Positions 44,351 to 55,891 are shown, counted from the first letter of the stretch. The stretch: DNA of 64,000 bases from Filobasidium wieringae (GCA_001600055.1 BCIV01000024.1:1-64000); one strand, 5' to 3'. Notes: generated by a model not told the origin, from the letters alone. A program made the numbers and translations.

Positions 44351-47300
44351 CGGGGGGTTGGGGTCGGACGCCATCACCGCAGAGATGGAGGAGGTGGGGG
44401 GAGAGCAAAATAGGGGAGGGAGGTATGCAGAGGGAGAATAGTTCAGCTGATACGTTACGGAGTATAAGTCCTGTAAGACTTGGCGGTCCCAGGCCATCGC
44501 GAGTTACAGAAAACGACATTGCGATGTTTGCTAGCCAGGGGAGTAGAGATACTCCCCACCCGGTACCCCCGGTAAGTCAACCCGACTTGCCAACGGAACC
44601 GATCATTACTGTCCAAACCCCCGTCATCAGCCTATGGGAGATATCCCCGACACCGAAACCGAAGGACCGACCATTCACCCTGAGCACCCAGCTCGGAGGA
44701 CAGGTCGAAGTTCAAGGAACGATGGACAGCGGTGCATGCGTCAATGCCATGGATCTCTCACTCTGGGAGAGCCACCAAGACGTCTTTGGACCCTTGGATG
44801 CAGCGGACTTCAACATCTCCGTTGCAGACGGTTGAACAATAGTCTGCAAAGGTTCGATCACGATTACGGTCGGTCTACCGCACAGCCTAGGCGAATTCAA
44901 GGCCCTCGTCCGGTTCCAAGTCATAGCAACAACCGACGACTGGGACATTCTACTGGGGAAGCCATGGCTCCGGCAAATCAAGGCCATCGTAAACTACAAC
45001 ACCGAGACAATGACCTTGGAAGGGGACAAAACCGAGAGGAGCTGGGGCAACATTAGTAAAGCTTACGAAGTGGACGATACCGGATTAGTTAGGTCGCTGC
45101 ATGTCTCAACGGATTCAACGGAGTACAAGGCTCAACCGGATATATTCGAGGCCAAGGCTTTCAATACCTCCCGCACGGAGTACATCGCAAGCAGGGTCAC
45201 GGTAGGGAACGACCTTGATCAAACAGAGAAGGCTGCGGTAATTGCCTTGATAGCTGAGTTCCAGGACGTATTCGCCCTCAACATGGCTGACATCCAACCG
45301 TGCCCGCACACCACGCATACACTAGAGATCGACAGGGACGTCACCCTGATGCGTAGGTCCTACGGAAGGCCGCTCACGCTGCCGGAGTTAGAAGCCGCCA
45401 CCACCCAAGTCGAGCTACTGATCAAAGCAGGAATCATCGAAGCCACAAGGCCAGAGGACGTGAAGTGCTGCTCCCCGACGGTCATGGCGATCAAGAAGGC
45501 AAAGCCAGGAAAGTTAGATATGGAAGCGTTGATAGCGCTGGCGAAGACGGCTATAGAAGAGGATCGGAAAGATAGGCTGGGTGAAAGCCTCAGAATGGAA
45601 AATGATACCGTCCGTGCGGTCCCTGAGTCACCCATCTCAGGTGGTGCTAGGGATGGGGGGGGCAACCCTCCCATTCAATATCGTGTACGTCGGCCTGAGG
45701 GTTCGGACGAGAGCAGAGCCGGTGCTGCCACTCCTTTTGCCCCCACAGCTAAAACGAAGTACAGGCTATGCCACAACTTCGGTCAACTAAACAGAGCCAC
45801 TCAAGTGCCGCCCTATCCCGCAGGTGACTTGGATAGTAAAATATTGAAGCACTGCGGGAAGCGCTGGGTCTGTCAGTTCGACGCATTAGGAGCTTTTTAC
45901 TGGATACCAGTAGCAGAGGAAGCTAAACCTTACCTGTGTTTTCACCTACCGGGTCTGGGATACTTCCGATATGCACGATTGCCAATGGGACCAACAGGAT
46001 CCCCGGGTACATACCAAATGGCTGTCCGACGCACCCACGGGGAACTACTAGACCCCGGGCCAGTATCCGACTGGATGGACGACCTATTCACTAGCGGCAA
46101 CGAATTTGGAACCATCTTGCAGGTGGTTAGAAAGACCTTCGAAAACTGCCGGAGAGACCGAATGATGCTATCGCCAGACAAATGCTTCCTATTCGTCTCA
46201 GAAGCCTGTCTAGGAGGAACAATGGTCTCAAAGAGGGGGGCTTCCCCAAGTCCAGATAAAGTAGCCGCGCTTTTAAGGTGGCCGACCCCCAAAACAGCAA
46301 AAGACGTACTAGCCTTCGTGAATACAGCCGCAGTCTTCCGTTGCGCAATCCCAAGATTCGCGGTAATCGCCAAACCCCTATACGACCTCACTCAAAACCT
46401 GGACATGAAGGGGGAGGTACGACAAAAAGGTGCAATCAAAAGAGCGTTGGAGGCTACCAACATCGAAGACAAATGGAAAAGAGAGCAGAAGTCGGCGTTC
46501 CTGAAACTGAAAACAATCCTCACGTCTTTTCCTGTCGTCATCGGACCAAGGTACGACGGATCCCCGTTCTATATTGCCACCGACGCCAGCATCAATGGGT
46601 TAGGGGCGCACCTATCGCAAGATAATGAAGAGGGCACCACATCATCAATCGCGTACGCATCCAGAGGGACAACACAAAGAGAGCGAAAGTATCACTTGTC
46701 GGAGCTGGAGCTCCTCGCGGTCAAATGGGCGTTGTGCAAGTTCGCCAAATTCATCTACGGGCAAAGGATCATCTTATCCACCGACTGCCAAGCAGTAAAA
46801 GACATGCTCTGCAACGAAAACCTCTCTGGGTCTAGGGCGGCCTGGAAGGAAGCGATTAGTGGAGCTCGCATCATCGAGTTGAGACACACTCCAGGCCATA
46901 GCAACGCTGTGACCGACGGACTATCGAGGAATCCGGTTCAACCGGAGACGGACGACAAGGGGACCGGGGTAGAATGGGAAAGCGAAAAAGGGCTAACGAA
47001 CTCACTCTACGACCACGCGGCCGTCCGACGGATGAACGCGGAGGTTAAAGATGGTCTAATAAGACGCTTCGAAGGAGACCCCCTGCAAAACATAGCCAAA
47101 TGGGTCTGCCAACACGGGGTCGAGGATATCCCTGAGGAGGACTTAGCGGATGTTCAAAGCAAGGCTGCCATCTACTCAACGATCAACGGAAACCTTCAAA
47201 TGAGGGTGACGGGGATCGGTCTGGTCATCGTAGCACCGCAGCGAGAGGGTCCGAGGATCGCTAGAGAGGAGCACCAGAAGACGCATCTAGGAAGGGACCT

Positions 47301-48303
47301 CGTGCTGCTAAGCCTGAGAAGGAGGTGGTACTGGAACGGCATGCGCAAAGACGTCACAAACGCCATCGAAAACTGCCCGAGATGCTGCCAATTCGGCACA
47401 AGGTTACAACGCCTACTACTGAAGCCTATTACACGATTCTCACCGTTCGAGATGATAGCCATGGACTATCTGTTCATGCCTGCAGGAGCGGGGGGCCACA
47501 ACCTCATCCTGGTGATCATCGACGTATTCACAAGGTATATCTTCGCTCGCTCGTACAAAGGAGCCCCAACATCCGAAAAATCAATCAAAGCGCTGGAAGA
47601 ATTCGAGACAACCTTCGTAACGCCTCGGTGCCTGATGGTAGACAACCAATTCGATACCAAGGACATCAGGGCGTGGTGCAATACTAGGGGGACCGCAATG
47701 GAAGTCTGCGCGCCGTACGACCACGTAGGACTGGCGGAGAACGCCAACCACCTGGTGCTGGAGAGACTACGGCGACTATGCAACCTTGACATCCAACACA
47801 TGCCGCGCCTAACACAACCAACGGTACCAAAGAGTTGGGTTGGAGAGTTGCCAAACAGCGTGTCAATCCTAAACAGTAGATCGCTGAAGTACTTAGGCGG
47901 GTTCTCACCAAAGGACCTCCTGTTCGGGCCGATCCCAAGCGCCATCAGCAAGGACCGGATTGACGCAACAGCTAGGATCCTGATCTTACTGGGTACAAGA
48001 GCAGACGCCGGTGCGGCTTTCGAGGAGGAGCAAATGAAGCGACGCCGAGAATCAAAGGTATGGGTGGGATACGAACCAGAAATCGGGGACTTAGTACTGG
48101 TATACAACCCGGTGGACGATCGAACATACCAAACCGGAGCGAAGCTCAAGGCCAAATGGCAGGGACCATTCAAGGTAGTCGAGAGGAGAAGGTATGCGGT
48201 GAAGGTGGAGACGTTGGACGGGCAGCCGAGGGAGGGATGGATAGGTGGACATCGGGTGAAAGAGTGGAAGGTCGGAAGGTTTGGAGATGAGTTGAGGGAC
48301 TGA
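44284..48303 (+). pseudogene. pol: Retrotransposon 2 pol polyprotein, one in-frame stop
   Basis: Open in the -1 frame relative to gag from 44284, overlapping gag by 67 bases, so it is probably made by frameshifting. Protease motif is GTMDSGACVNAMD (near 44720). One TGA at 44833-44835 follows SVADG, inside protease; the frame then continues unbroken. RT contains CHNFGQLNRATQ, LPMGPTGSPGTYQ and SDWMDDLFTSGN, so the usual (Y/F)xDD is W-M-D-D. RNase H starts IATDASINGLGAHLS. Integrase has H-x4-H (HQKTHLGRD), C-x2-C (CPRCCQF), MDYLFMP, MVDNQFDT and LAENANHLVLERL. The end has the WQGPFKV module and no chromodomain. It stops at TGA 48301-48303. Confidence 0.88.
44323..44366 (+). promoter_or_regulatory. 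Predicted -1 ribosomal frameshift signal between gag and pol
   Basis: GGGAAAC lies at 44323-44329, read in the gag frame as gcG GGA AAC, exactly the X-XXY-YYZ arrangement of a canonical -1 slippery site. After an 11-base spacer, CGACCTC (44341-44347) can pair with GGGGTCG (44360-44366) around a 12-base loop, with an alternative six-pair stem starting six bases after the heptamer. The pol frame is -1 relative to gag and is open here, while gag stops at 44350. Confidence 0.75.
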
Positions 48304-48390
48304 AAACGTCCGTTCGGAGCTGACAACATCGACAAATAGCCCGAATTTTTTTTTAGATCATAGTTTAGAACATCGAAGAGGGGATGGGAG

Positions 48391-48502
48391 TGCGCGCGCT
48401 CGCGTACACATCATCAGTCAGACTTCATCCCTTCACTTGTACACATCTGTAGTTTAGATCATCATCATCTGTGTTCTCTCATCTCCTGCTGCATTCCTGT
48501 TT
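48391..48502 (+). repeat. 3' LTR of retrotransposon 2
   Basis: 112 bp, partner of 42699-42810, preceded by a purine tract and followed by the GACGT duplication. Confidence 0.9.
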
Positions 48503-48567
48503 GACGTAGATCACTACTTGCTATTTGATACATATTGATACGTATAATGTTGAGTAGCATTCTATTC

Positions 48568-49635
48568 TCAGGGAATACGCGCCGCTTCCATAAGCTCTTT
48601 GAGCTTGTCGAACCCGCCTCCGTCTTCCTTCCACGCCAAAATCACAATATGTCGGCTATCGGCTGTCTATTTGGTGGTAGTGGGTATCAGCTGTTGTGTG
48701 GCCAGGGTGAAAGCGAAGAAAGACGACTGTCTCACCTTGGAGTCTAGTTCGGCGCAAATCTGCTCCACTTTGGTAGTGGCCATCTTCATCTGAACCCAAT
48801 CTCCAGGGTTGTTCTGCACAACCTAGGTAGCAGCCGTAGTAGCAGTGTCCCCTGATCCTTCAAAGCCAAACAACGCTGAGGAACACTCACTATCAACGCA
48901 GCGGCCGCCAGATCCCTTTCAGCTTTCGCCTGATCCGCCAAAGCTGACTGGTTGTTTTCCATGTAACTGTATATAATAGTTTTCAGGCACCTTCTATAAC
49001 AAGGTCAAGTATAGTCACTTACGTCAAAGTACGAGTCCCCAATACGGTTTCAGACTTCATAGCCTTGACAAGAGAATCCGTCTGCTTCATGCGTGCAGTT
49101 TCGAGAACACGGCCAATTTCCTGGGAGGAGGAGGAGGAAAGTCAGTTCGGTATATAGGGGCTCTGAGGACAGGCAGTTACGGTACTTACTGCATTCGTCC
49201 AGCGGCCTGATAAGTATCGCTGATGGTGTCCAGTCAGGATGAGCTTCACATCCTCCTGCATGGTTTCGATGTTGACCGCATCAACATCCGCATCCTTTTT
49301 CTTGCCCTTCTTCGTCTTCGGAGGTGCCTTGTCCGGCACGACATCCAAGTCAGAGTCAGACGTCTCCGATTGAACCACCTTGCGTTTCGACTTCCCAGTG
49401 CCACGGGCATTCGCCTGACAGGCAGCCCTGGAAATTGTCTTGTTCGCGGCGGCCTTGAGAAGTTTCTGTTTGGATGGGAAAACATTATATCATTGTGCTT
49501 CAAACATCGGACACGAATGCTGTGACTTACCTGCTTCTTCAGTAAAGCGACGGCATCTCCGTCCTCCACAAACGTCGTATCTTCGTCATCAACTTCAATG
49601 GCATCCTTCCTCTTCGTTCCTCTAGGCCCGGTCAT
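48568..49635 (-). CDS. Unrecognised coiled-coil protein divergent from the recombinase
   Basis: Start is the complement of CAT at 49633-49635 (MTGPRGTKRKDAIEVDDED). Spliced exons then read KLLKAAANKTISRAACQANA, a basic Lys-rich patch (PKTKKGKKKD), QEDVKLILTGHHQRYLSGRW, EIGRVLETARMKQTDSLVKA, ENNQSALADQAKAERDLAAA, NPGDWVQMKMATTKVEQICA and finally ILAWKEDGGGFDKLKELMEA-ARIP with TGA at 48568-48570. About five short GT-AG introns are needed. The protein has about 250 residues, is highly charged and helical, likely nuclear because of the Lys-rich segments. I do not recognise a family. It is head-to-head with the recombinase gene, 255 bases apart, so the two may be co-expressed; an accessory role in movement is conceivable but only inferred. 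Confidence 0.65.
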
Positions 49636-49890
49636 TACGCTGTTATGATATCTAGGAAGGGAGGGAGAGAGGGGTGCTGAGTAGCAAGTGTCCAGGAATA
49701 TGGACTGGCCTTTCGATCAGAGCTCACTTACATCTCTTACGAGGAGGGCTACCGTGTGGGGCTGGGGTTGAACTTAACAGATGGTAAACGTAATGAATAT
49801 GGAAGATCGAAATGTGATCGATGTGACATATATAAGGTATGAACGACCTTATATACGGACGTAGTCGTCTAGTCGTCCAGTCAGCTAAGC
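49636..49890. promoter_or_regulatory. Shared divergent promoter of the recombinase and its neighbour
   Basis: 255 bases between two divergent starts. It contains the words GTAGTCGTCTAGTCGTCCAG near 49861-49880, again rich in CGTCTA, matching the repeats near the ends of the proposed element. Confidence 0.45.
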
Positions 49891-52800
49891 ATGCCGGAAG
49901 CAACCTTTGAAGCGTGGTGTCGAAAGGAAGCGCCACGGACGTGAAACTGCGCTAACGGATCTATCTCAGGGTAAAACTTGTCGCGTCTGCAAGAGCCAGA
50001 GGGGCGTGTCCTTCAATTCAGGTGTATCTGCTATATTACATCCTCGCAGTGAGCCCATAACTACTGACCCTCGACATCGAGATCATCGACATGTCGCAAT
50101 CAGACCCCCCCAATCCTCCCAAGAGGAACCCACGGGGTTCGACTTTGACCAGGGTGAAGACGTCGTGATGACTTTCATCATTCCTGAAGCATCAAAAAGG
50201 AAAAGGACCTCATTCAAGGACGTTTCTGATAGGCTTGCTAGATCTGACCTGTCAGTGGAAGAGGTCCTTGCTGAGATGGTCCTGCACTGTCTCATCCTGT
50301 GGCCAGTCGCAGATTCCCGAGAAGGTCGGCTGAATGTGTAAGCGACCGGTATCGAGACGTCAAGTGATCGAACGTTGTATTGAAACGTACTTCTGTTTGT
50401 CTAGAGTTTTGACCGACTGGATCGAATTTGTGGACAACTTCCAGCCACAAAGGGTTGGGAAGGTCCTCGTGAACGACGAAGGTGCGTCCGTCGTGTTATG
50501 TTTTATGAACTAGAGGCAGACATGCTAAATCAATTGCCTTTCGTAGGGTTGATCGATAGCGTACACAAGTTCATCCAGGCTCGTCTGTTGAAATCTGAGC
50601 AACCTGCTACTGAGCGAGAGAAAGCCGAATACATCCAAAACAAAAGGGCGTACACTGAAGAGAAAGTCACTGAAAAGAAAACCACTGACAAGGAGGCAGA
50701 GATGGAGGATGTCAACCTTGACCAGTTTGAGGCGGATGAGATCTCGACAGTGTTTATGGCTTATGGGACACTCGAAACTTTACGTTGGGACATTATTTGT
50801 GTGTTGAAGCACTCAGCAGTCCCTCGATTGGACATTCAACAGATGAAGGACCTCACTAGTCGGACAAGGACACAAATTTCCAATTTGTGTAAACAACATC
50901 ACCTTCGTCGAAACACAATGAAAAACCTGGTCTTCTCAATTCCTGAAATGCGTAAGCTTCCGGAATCGAACATGGACGAACCACTTTCGTGAGTCCCACG
51001 CTTGTGATTCCAAAGCATATTAATACAAGACTCATCTTATTATAAACCGTAGTTACGATCAAGCTATCCAGGACAATCTCCAGGCGTTGATCTATATGAC
51101 CACCATGGCTCGTCCTGGCTCATTGCTTTGCGACAAATTCTACCCAGAAAACTATCTCTGTTGGCGTCACGTTCGAGTGTTCCAACGATTCGACGAGGCG
51201 GGCAAGTTGCTGGGCTTTGATGCTCGAATCAAACTCGTTCACTTGAAAGGTCACCAGACCACCTCTACGCTCGAACTTGAGTTCTCCATCCGTACTGTAT
51301 CCCAAGCCAAGAGCTTGATATTTGATGTGCCATCCTGGTTGATCGCACACGCTGTCCGTAACGGTATACTCAAATATAGCCACGTGTTTTCGGAGACCGA
51401 TAAACATCCGGAAATCAAGATCGACAGCAAGTTCCAGCATCTTCCCGTCTTCTTTGGGAGAACCCGTTCGAAGTTGGTTTTAACCAAGCCATTGACCTAT
51501 GAAACGAGTAGGGTAAGGTTTCGCAAGAACGCCATCAATGCAGGTGAGCCATGGCTGGGGTAGATCATCCTGTTCAAGGACATCTACCTGACTCCCGGCA
51601 CACTGTTCTGTAAAGGTCTATGCGTCGCAGGCCAGAGAGTGACATCTTATGGGATAAGAAAAGGAACTGCAACCCGCATGGCCAATGTCAAAGACCTGGG
51701 TTACGATCGAGTTCGCCGCCTAATGGGACATCAGACAAACACCAGCACATTGGAACAGTGCTACGATTCTTCATTGATCAGTTGGGATATCTCTCATGGA
51801 GCGCTCGACGATGGAGTGAGCATGGGTGTAGATCTGTACGACCATCCTTACCAAATGGCCGATATTCGAAGAGGCAAGGTGATGACGCTGAAGGACGTGA
51901 TCAAGATGGATCCAGAAATGTGCGTCTGGGCCAAACACATCGAGATCCTCCGAATTTGCCTTCGTACCGGTGATAACGTTTATAACCAACTGAACGCTTA
52001 TCGTACGAAGCATCTCGCTCAAAGCGACATCCCACTTGAAATTGCCCGGCTATTGAAGCTCGTCAAGTACCGCACTCGCACGTTGAAAGAGATGACATTC
52101 TGTGAAGCTGGGGAATTAGAAGCTGCGCTAGACCACTTCCAAGTTTTGAAGAACTACGAGGACAATGTGCACACCGATTCTCCTCTTCCTGAAAAGCTTC
52201 GTTTGAGGTTTGAACATATCGAGCGTCAAATCATCATGAGAAACGACCTCGATCTCCCCGATGTTCCGATCGCTTTGGAGGTCGAATGTGAGGAGTTTCT
52301 CGACGATGAGGACGAGAGTGAAGTGATGCCTACAGGAGCTCGATCATTGGACGTTGCAGATCCGGATGATTTGGACGTTGCAGATCCGGATGATTTGGAC
52401 GAAGACGATGAGGATGCCGAGAATGCCGAGAATGGAAATGATGTCGAGAATTGGCAACCACTTACGGAACCGACTGGACCGTCTGATGATGTCATTCCGG
52501 CTGGAAATGACATCGCTCACACAAGCTCTGAACCTGTTCATGCGATGGCGTTCTCTTTGCGCTCATCAACTCACAGCGCAGCTCAAAAGGCCGGCCTCAG
52601 AGCCATTGAGCAACTAGCTTCCTTCAAGATCGCTAATGTGAAGCGTCTTTGTCGAATCAAAGAAGGGATTAGTGTAGTCCTGGATGGTGATGGGGATCGA
52701 GATCATTCTGTGCAGGGTGTTCGGATGTCAACTTGTGACCTCTGTGTAAAGGAAGGTTTGGCAGATACTCAAGTGCCAACGGTGATGATGTACAGGCACC

Positions 52801-53245
52801 AGAAGGAAACATCCTTCCATTCCCCTCAAATGCGATTTCATCGATTTGTGAGTTTCAGAAAGGATACCAGCTCCCTGTAGTGTCGCTCATTGTGTTATCC
52901 TGCTGCCAGTGTGATCCTGATGGCACATTCACTTGCACTATTTGCAACAAGATTCATAGACGATACGGTGACTTGGAGAAACATGTTCGGCAGAAACATA
53001 AGGACCAAATTCCGCAGCAGCATGCTCTGGTCGTCAAGGTGCTTGATGGTTATTCACCAACAGATCAGGAAAAACGAGACGCTGGTTGGGAAAATGATAG
53101 ATATGTCGGCAAGAACGACGACCTCAACCCACCTATGAAGTCTGTCACTTCCCTTGACTCCAACCAGGTCAAGGCGATTCGCATGGCGTACTTGGCCCTC
53201 GAGGAGGAAGAACAGATGAAAGACTGGGGCGTTTCCGGACTGTGA
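49891..53245 (+). CDS. DUF3435-like tyrosine recombinase with C-terminal C2H2 finger
   Basis: Candidate mobility enzyme ('captain'). The 5' end is unresolved: ATG 49891 (MPEATFEAW) is the upstream limit; clear coding starts near 50130 (GFDFDQGEDVVMTF). Following exons read VLTDWIEFVDNFQPQRVG and KFIQARLLKSEQPA, then the catalytic region: Arg I in MARPGSLL (codon 51111), Lys in HLKGH, Arg II in SYGIRKGTATRMAN (codon 51656, a Y-x2-R variant of H-x-x-R), LMGHQTN (His 51729) and Tyr in LEQCYDSS (codon 51762). This R...R...H...Y series and its wording fit DUF3435/Crypton-type recombinases. Downstream is an acidic repeat (LDVADPDD twice) and, after an intron at about 52846-52909, a C2H2 finger: C-T-I-C-x12-H-V-R-Q-K-H. 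It ends DWGVSGL at 53245. No in-frame stop breaks the long exons. Confidence 0.78.
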
Positions 53246-53895
53246 TTTGATATGAACCTTAGCAAATTGACGATAATTCTAATGGATACGCTGAAGGTCG
53301 TCGGCAGTTTAGATGTACTTCGCGGCCACAATCAGGCAGACATACGTTTTGTAATCATGACATCTACTTTACGAGTCGAGAAAGTGGGAGTAGCAGGTGT
53401 TTAGTACGTTTGATACGTCTAGTTGCCTAGTTGTTAGTTGTTTGTAGTTAGTAGTCCTACTACTACTGTGCTAACATGTGCCACTAGTACTATTACTAGT
53501 ACGCCCAAAATGACATGTAGATGAGATGTTTAACACCCGTCTAGCACCTATCTACTCCGCGTCTGGTCGTATTAGACGCGCGTCTAGTCGCGACTAGTCG
53601 AACGTCTAATACGACCAGACGCGCCAGACGCGCGTCTATCAGAAAATATCACGATCATGATCATTTGGAAAGGCCAGGGTCGTACAAAATGCTTATGGAC
53701 TGATTTGGCTCAGAAGCCGTTTCCTGTAAAACTTGTACGTATTAAGTTCACTGATGTTGACAACTTGCGGCCTGTGTCTTCGATCTACCACCTGGTGCAG
53801 CTAGGAAACATATCAGTCGTTAAGAAATATCAATTTTGCTACATCGTCCAGTTCTTCAATTCCTCTTATCGTGTGCAATCCACGTCGAGCGAGCA
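53246..53895. other. Intergenic between convergent genes, with palindrome
   Basis: Between the recombinase stop and the stop of the next minus-strand gene. The main feature is the inverted repeat at 53558-53623. Around 53440-53510 there are runs of ACTACTACT/AGTACTA words. No gene is supported. Confidence 0.5.
53558..53623. repeat. Perfect 21-bp inverted repeat around a palindromic core
   Basis: The arms are 53558-53578 and 53603-53623 and are exact reverse complements, beginning CGCGTCTGGTCGTATTAGAC and ending the mirror way. The 24-base spacer contains the perfect 14-base palindrome CTAGTCGCGACTAG (53584-53597). TACGACCAGACG from the right arm recurs near 56325. Confidence 0.8.
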
Positions 53896-55891
53896 CTAGA
53901 CAGGATTCTGTTTGACCTGCTCGTTTGATTGCTTCCTCTTTAGCGGTCCCTGACGACTGATCCTCCAGGGATGTTCTTGAAACCAGGCAGTCTCTTCCAC
54001 TTGTTCGGGGGTCAGCCATATTTGGGAAGGAACAATTCTCAGAGCGTAATCGGGGTGGGCTACGTTATCAATAGGCATGCGGTTATATTGTATATGAAGA
54101 ATCTAGCAGTACTCGGACACGCACCAGCAAGCCATTTCGGATCAAACATCCAGGTCTGGGGAACTTCGTTCAGCTTGCGTAGATCAGATACCGGGTAAGG
54201 GACGGATTTCGAAGGTATGTAGCCAGGAGGCGGCTGATCGATCACAGGTCCTCGCTGAGTGGCTGGGAGAGAATGGTCATTGAGATTCCAGATGGATTCG
54301 AAGATTGCAATGTACTGTGTGGTATAAACGGTTCAGAAACATCCTCTCGGCTCCCAAAGAGGGCTGTGATATACTTACCTCAGAGCTGTACACTTCAATC
54401 AGATCGGACCAGTACCAGCTGAGTTTAGTGACATCTCCGTTTCCCTCAGCTTTGACTAGAGACAGGGGAGGCATCCAATATATGCTGTCGAAGTTAGAGA
54501 AGTTCCCGCCGGCCCAACTCGAAAATGGACGGCGAGCTGATGCCCAATTAACCATCTTCAATACAATAGTTTTCAACAGCGTGAAAAAGCTTGCCAAATT
54601 GGGAGTAACTTACAGCTGTCAGTTTGGATCTCACTCTGCTATTCTCGTCGTTTGATGAACTTTTTTCCAACCGCCTGTCATACGCATGCAACGTTTCCTT
54701 TGAGGTCAACAGACGTTTCAATACGCCCGACGAATGACCCTCATGCTGTAGTCGATCTTCGAGTCCTGCGATTTCCGACACCAAGCTTTGTCTGTAGCAA
54801 ACCAACTATCTAAGCATTGCCTATATGCATCCGCGTCCCCAATCATCGACTGACCTCTCCCTTTTACCCCATTCGCGTATGGTCTTGTCTTGACGGCCTT
54901 GAGTCAGTTGTCGGAAGTAAGTGTGGATGCTACGGTCGTATAGGTTTTGAAAAGCCGCATACGTCGGTGTGACATCCGTGGTGGGGTATTCCGGCATGGC
55001 TTCGGTACTCGTCTTGATGACATCTAAGAGAATTTGGGTGTGCAATAGATTGGACGGGGAAGAGAATGGTTCGGCAAGATTCCACGTCATGTCCAACAGC
55101 GAGCTGGCTGAGCGCACATGTTTGCTGATGTATTTCTGTACCGACTCAGTACCCTCCAGGCCAGAGATCGATGGTGTCGTGATGGAGGTATGATTGCTGC
55201 TGCCGGTGCCAGGTTGATGGATAAGATTGTTCAGCCTTGACTCCCATTGGACCATCCTGTTGTCATATTGGGATACCAAGGTTGTGAGGCGTGATATTTC
55301 GTCTTGCATGCCCTGAAGCTGTACCGCAGTGGTTTTACAAGGTGTACATGACTCCTGGAAGTGGCAAGCGTTTCGATATATCGGTGCGGAAGGGACTGAT
55401 AGAGCTGGAAAAGGCTCAATTGAGACGCGGGCTGGATTTTCGTGTTGCTGTGTATCTGCACAGCGAGTCGCAGAGAGGTGGCGAGACGCAGAAGGACAAG
55501 GTTGAGAGCCGCCCGGTTTCGAGACAGGGCGAGGGATGGTTGCGACGGTCGTCTCTGCGGTCCGGACAGAAACGACGTCTTGTGGCTGCAAGGACACATG
55601 AGGTAATCGAGGCCGGGTGGTCGGGGTTGATTTTTCAGCAGGTCGATTGAAAGGGACGGGTCCAGGCATGCCTGGCGCACATTGCGGCTCAAGAATACTC
55701 GCACGATGCGGTGCTGATGCTCGTTGTGAGATACCAGGGTACAGGACGCCGGACCTAGGACCGGGAGGATCACGGACGGGATTGGTATGACACGGTAGGG
55801 ACAGGGGGGACTGAATGCGGTGACTAGCCTGTGCAGACACTGTTCCCCTGGTCCCGGGAAGCCTGTTGTCCGATTGAGGATTGGGAGGCAT
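53896..55891 (-). CDS. Unrecognised five-exon protein at the right end of the element
   Basis: ATG is the complement of 55889-55891 (MPPNPQSDNRLPGTRG). Exon 1 is long, proline- and serine-rich, then has an H-x5-C-x2-C group (CHFQESCTPC) followed by a coiled coil (VQLQGMQDEISRLTTLVSQ). Splices, all GT-AG, join QSLVSEIAGLEDRLQHEGH, MVNWASARRPFSSWAGGNF, YIAIFESIWNLNDH...WMFDPKWLAGA and HPDYALRIVPSQIWLTPEQV...QNPV, stop TAG at 53896-53898. The frame is open throughout. The middle resembles no family I know. The acid/coiled-coil layout suggests a DNA-associated or regulatory protein, a guess only. It lies between the recombinase and the proposed right end, so it is either cargo or a partner of the recombinase. 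Confidence 0.65.

Larger units (their letters stand above)
42699..48502 (+). mobile_element. Ty3/gypsy retrotransposon 2, short LTRs
   Basis: A 5,804-bp element bounded by two 112-bp LTRs (42699-42810 and 48391-48502) and a 5-bp duplication GACGT (42694-42698 and 48503-48507). The two LTRs differ at one visible base near the start (TGCACG versus TGCGCG), so the insertion is young. gag and pol follow in that order, and a purine tract GAAGAGGGGATGGGAG (48375-48390) abuts the 3' LTR. The LTR starts TG but ends GTTT, not CA; the exact end could shift by one base. Confidence 0.9.

Noticed and set aside
49907..50050. CRVCKSQRG as a zinc finger at the recombinase N-terminus
   Set aside because: The reading frame there depends on an unresolved start and no second Cys/His pair follows at a fitting distance.
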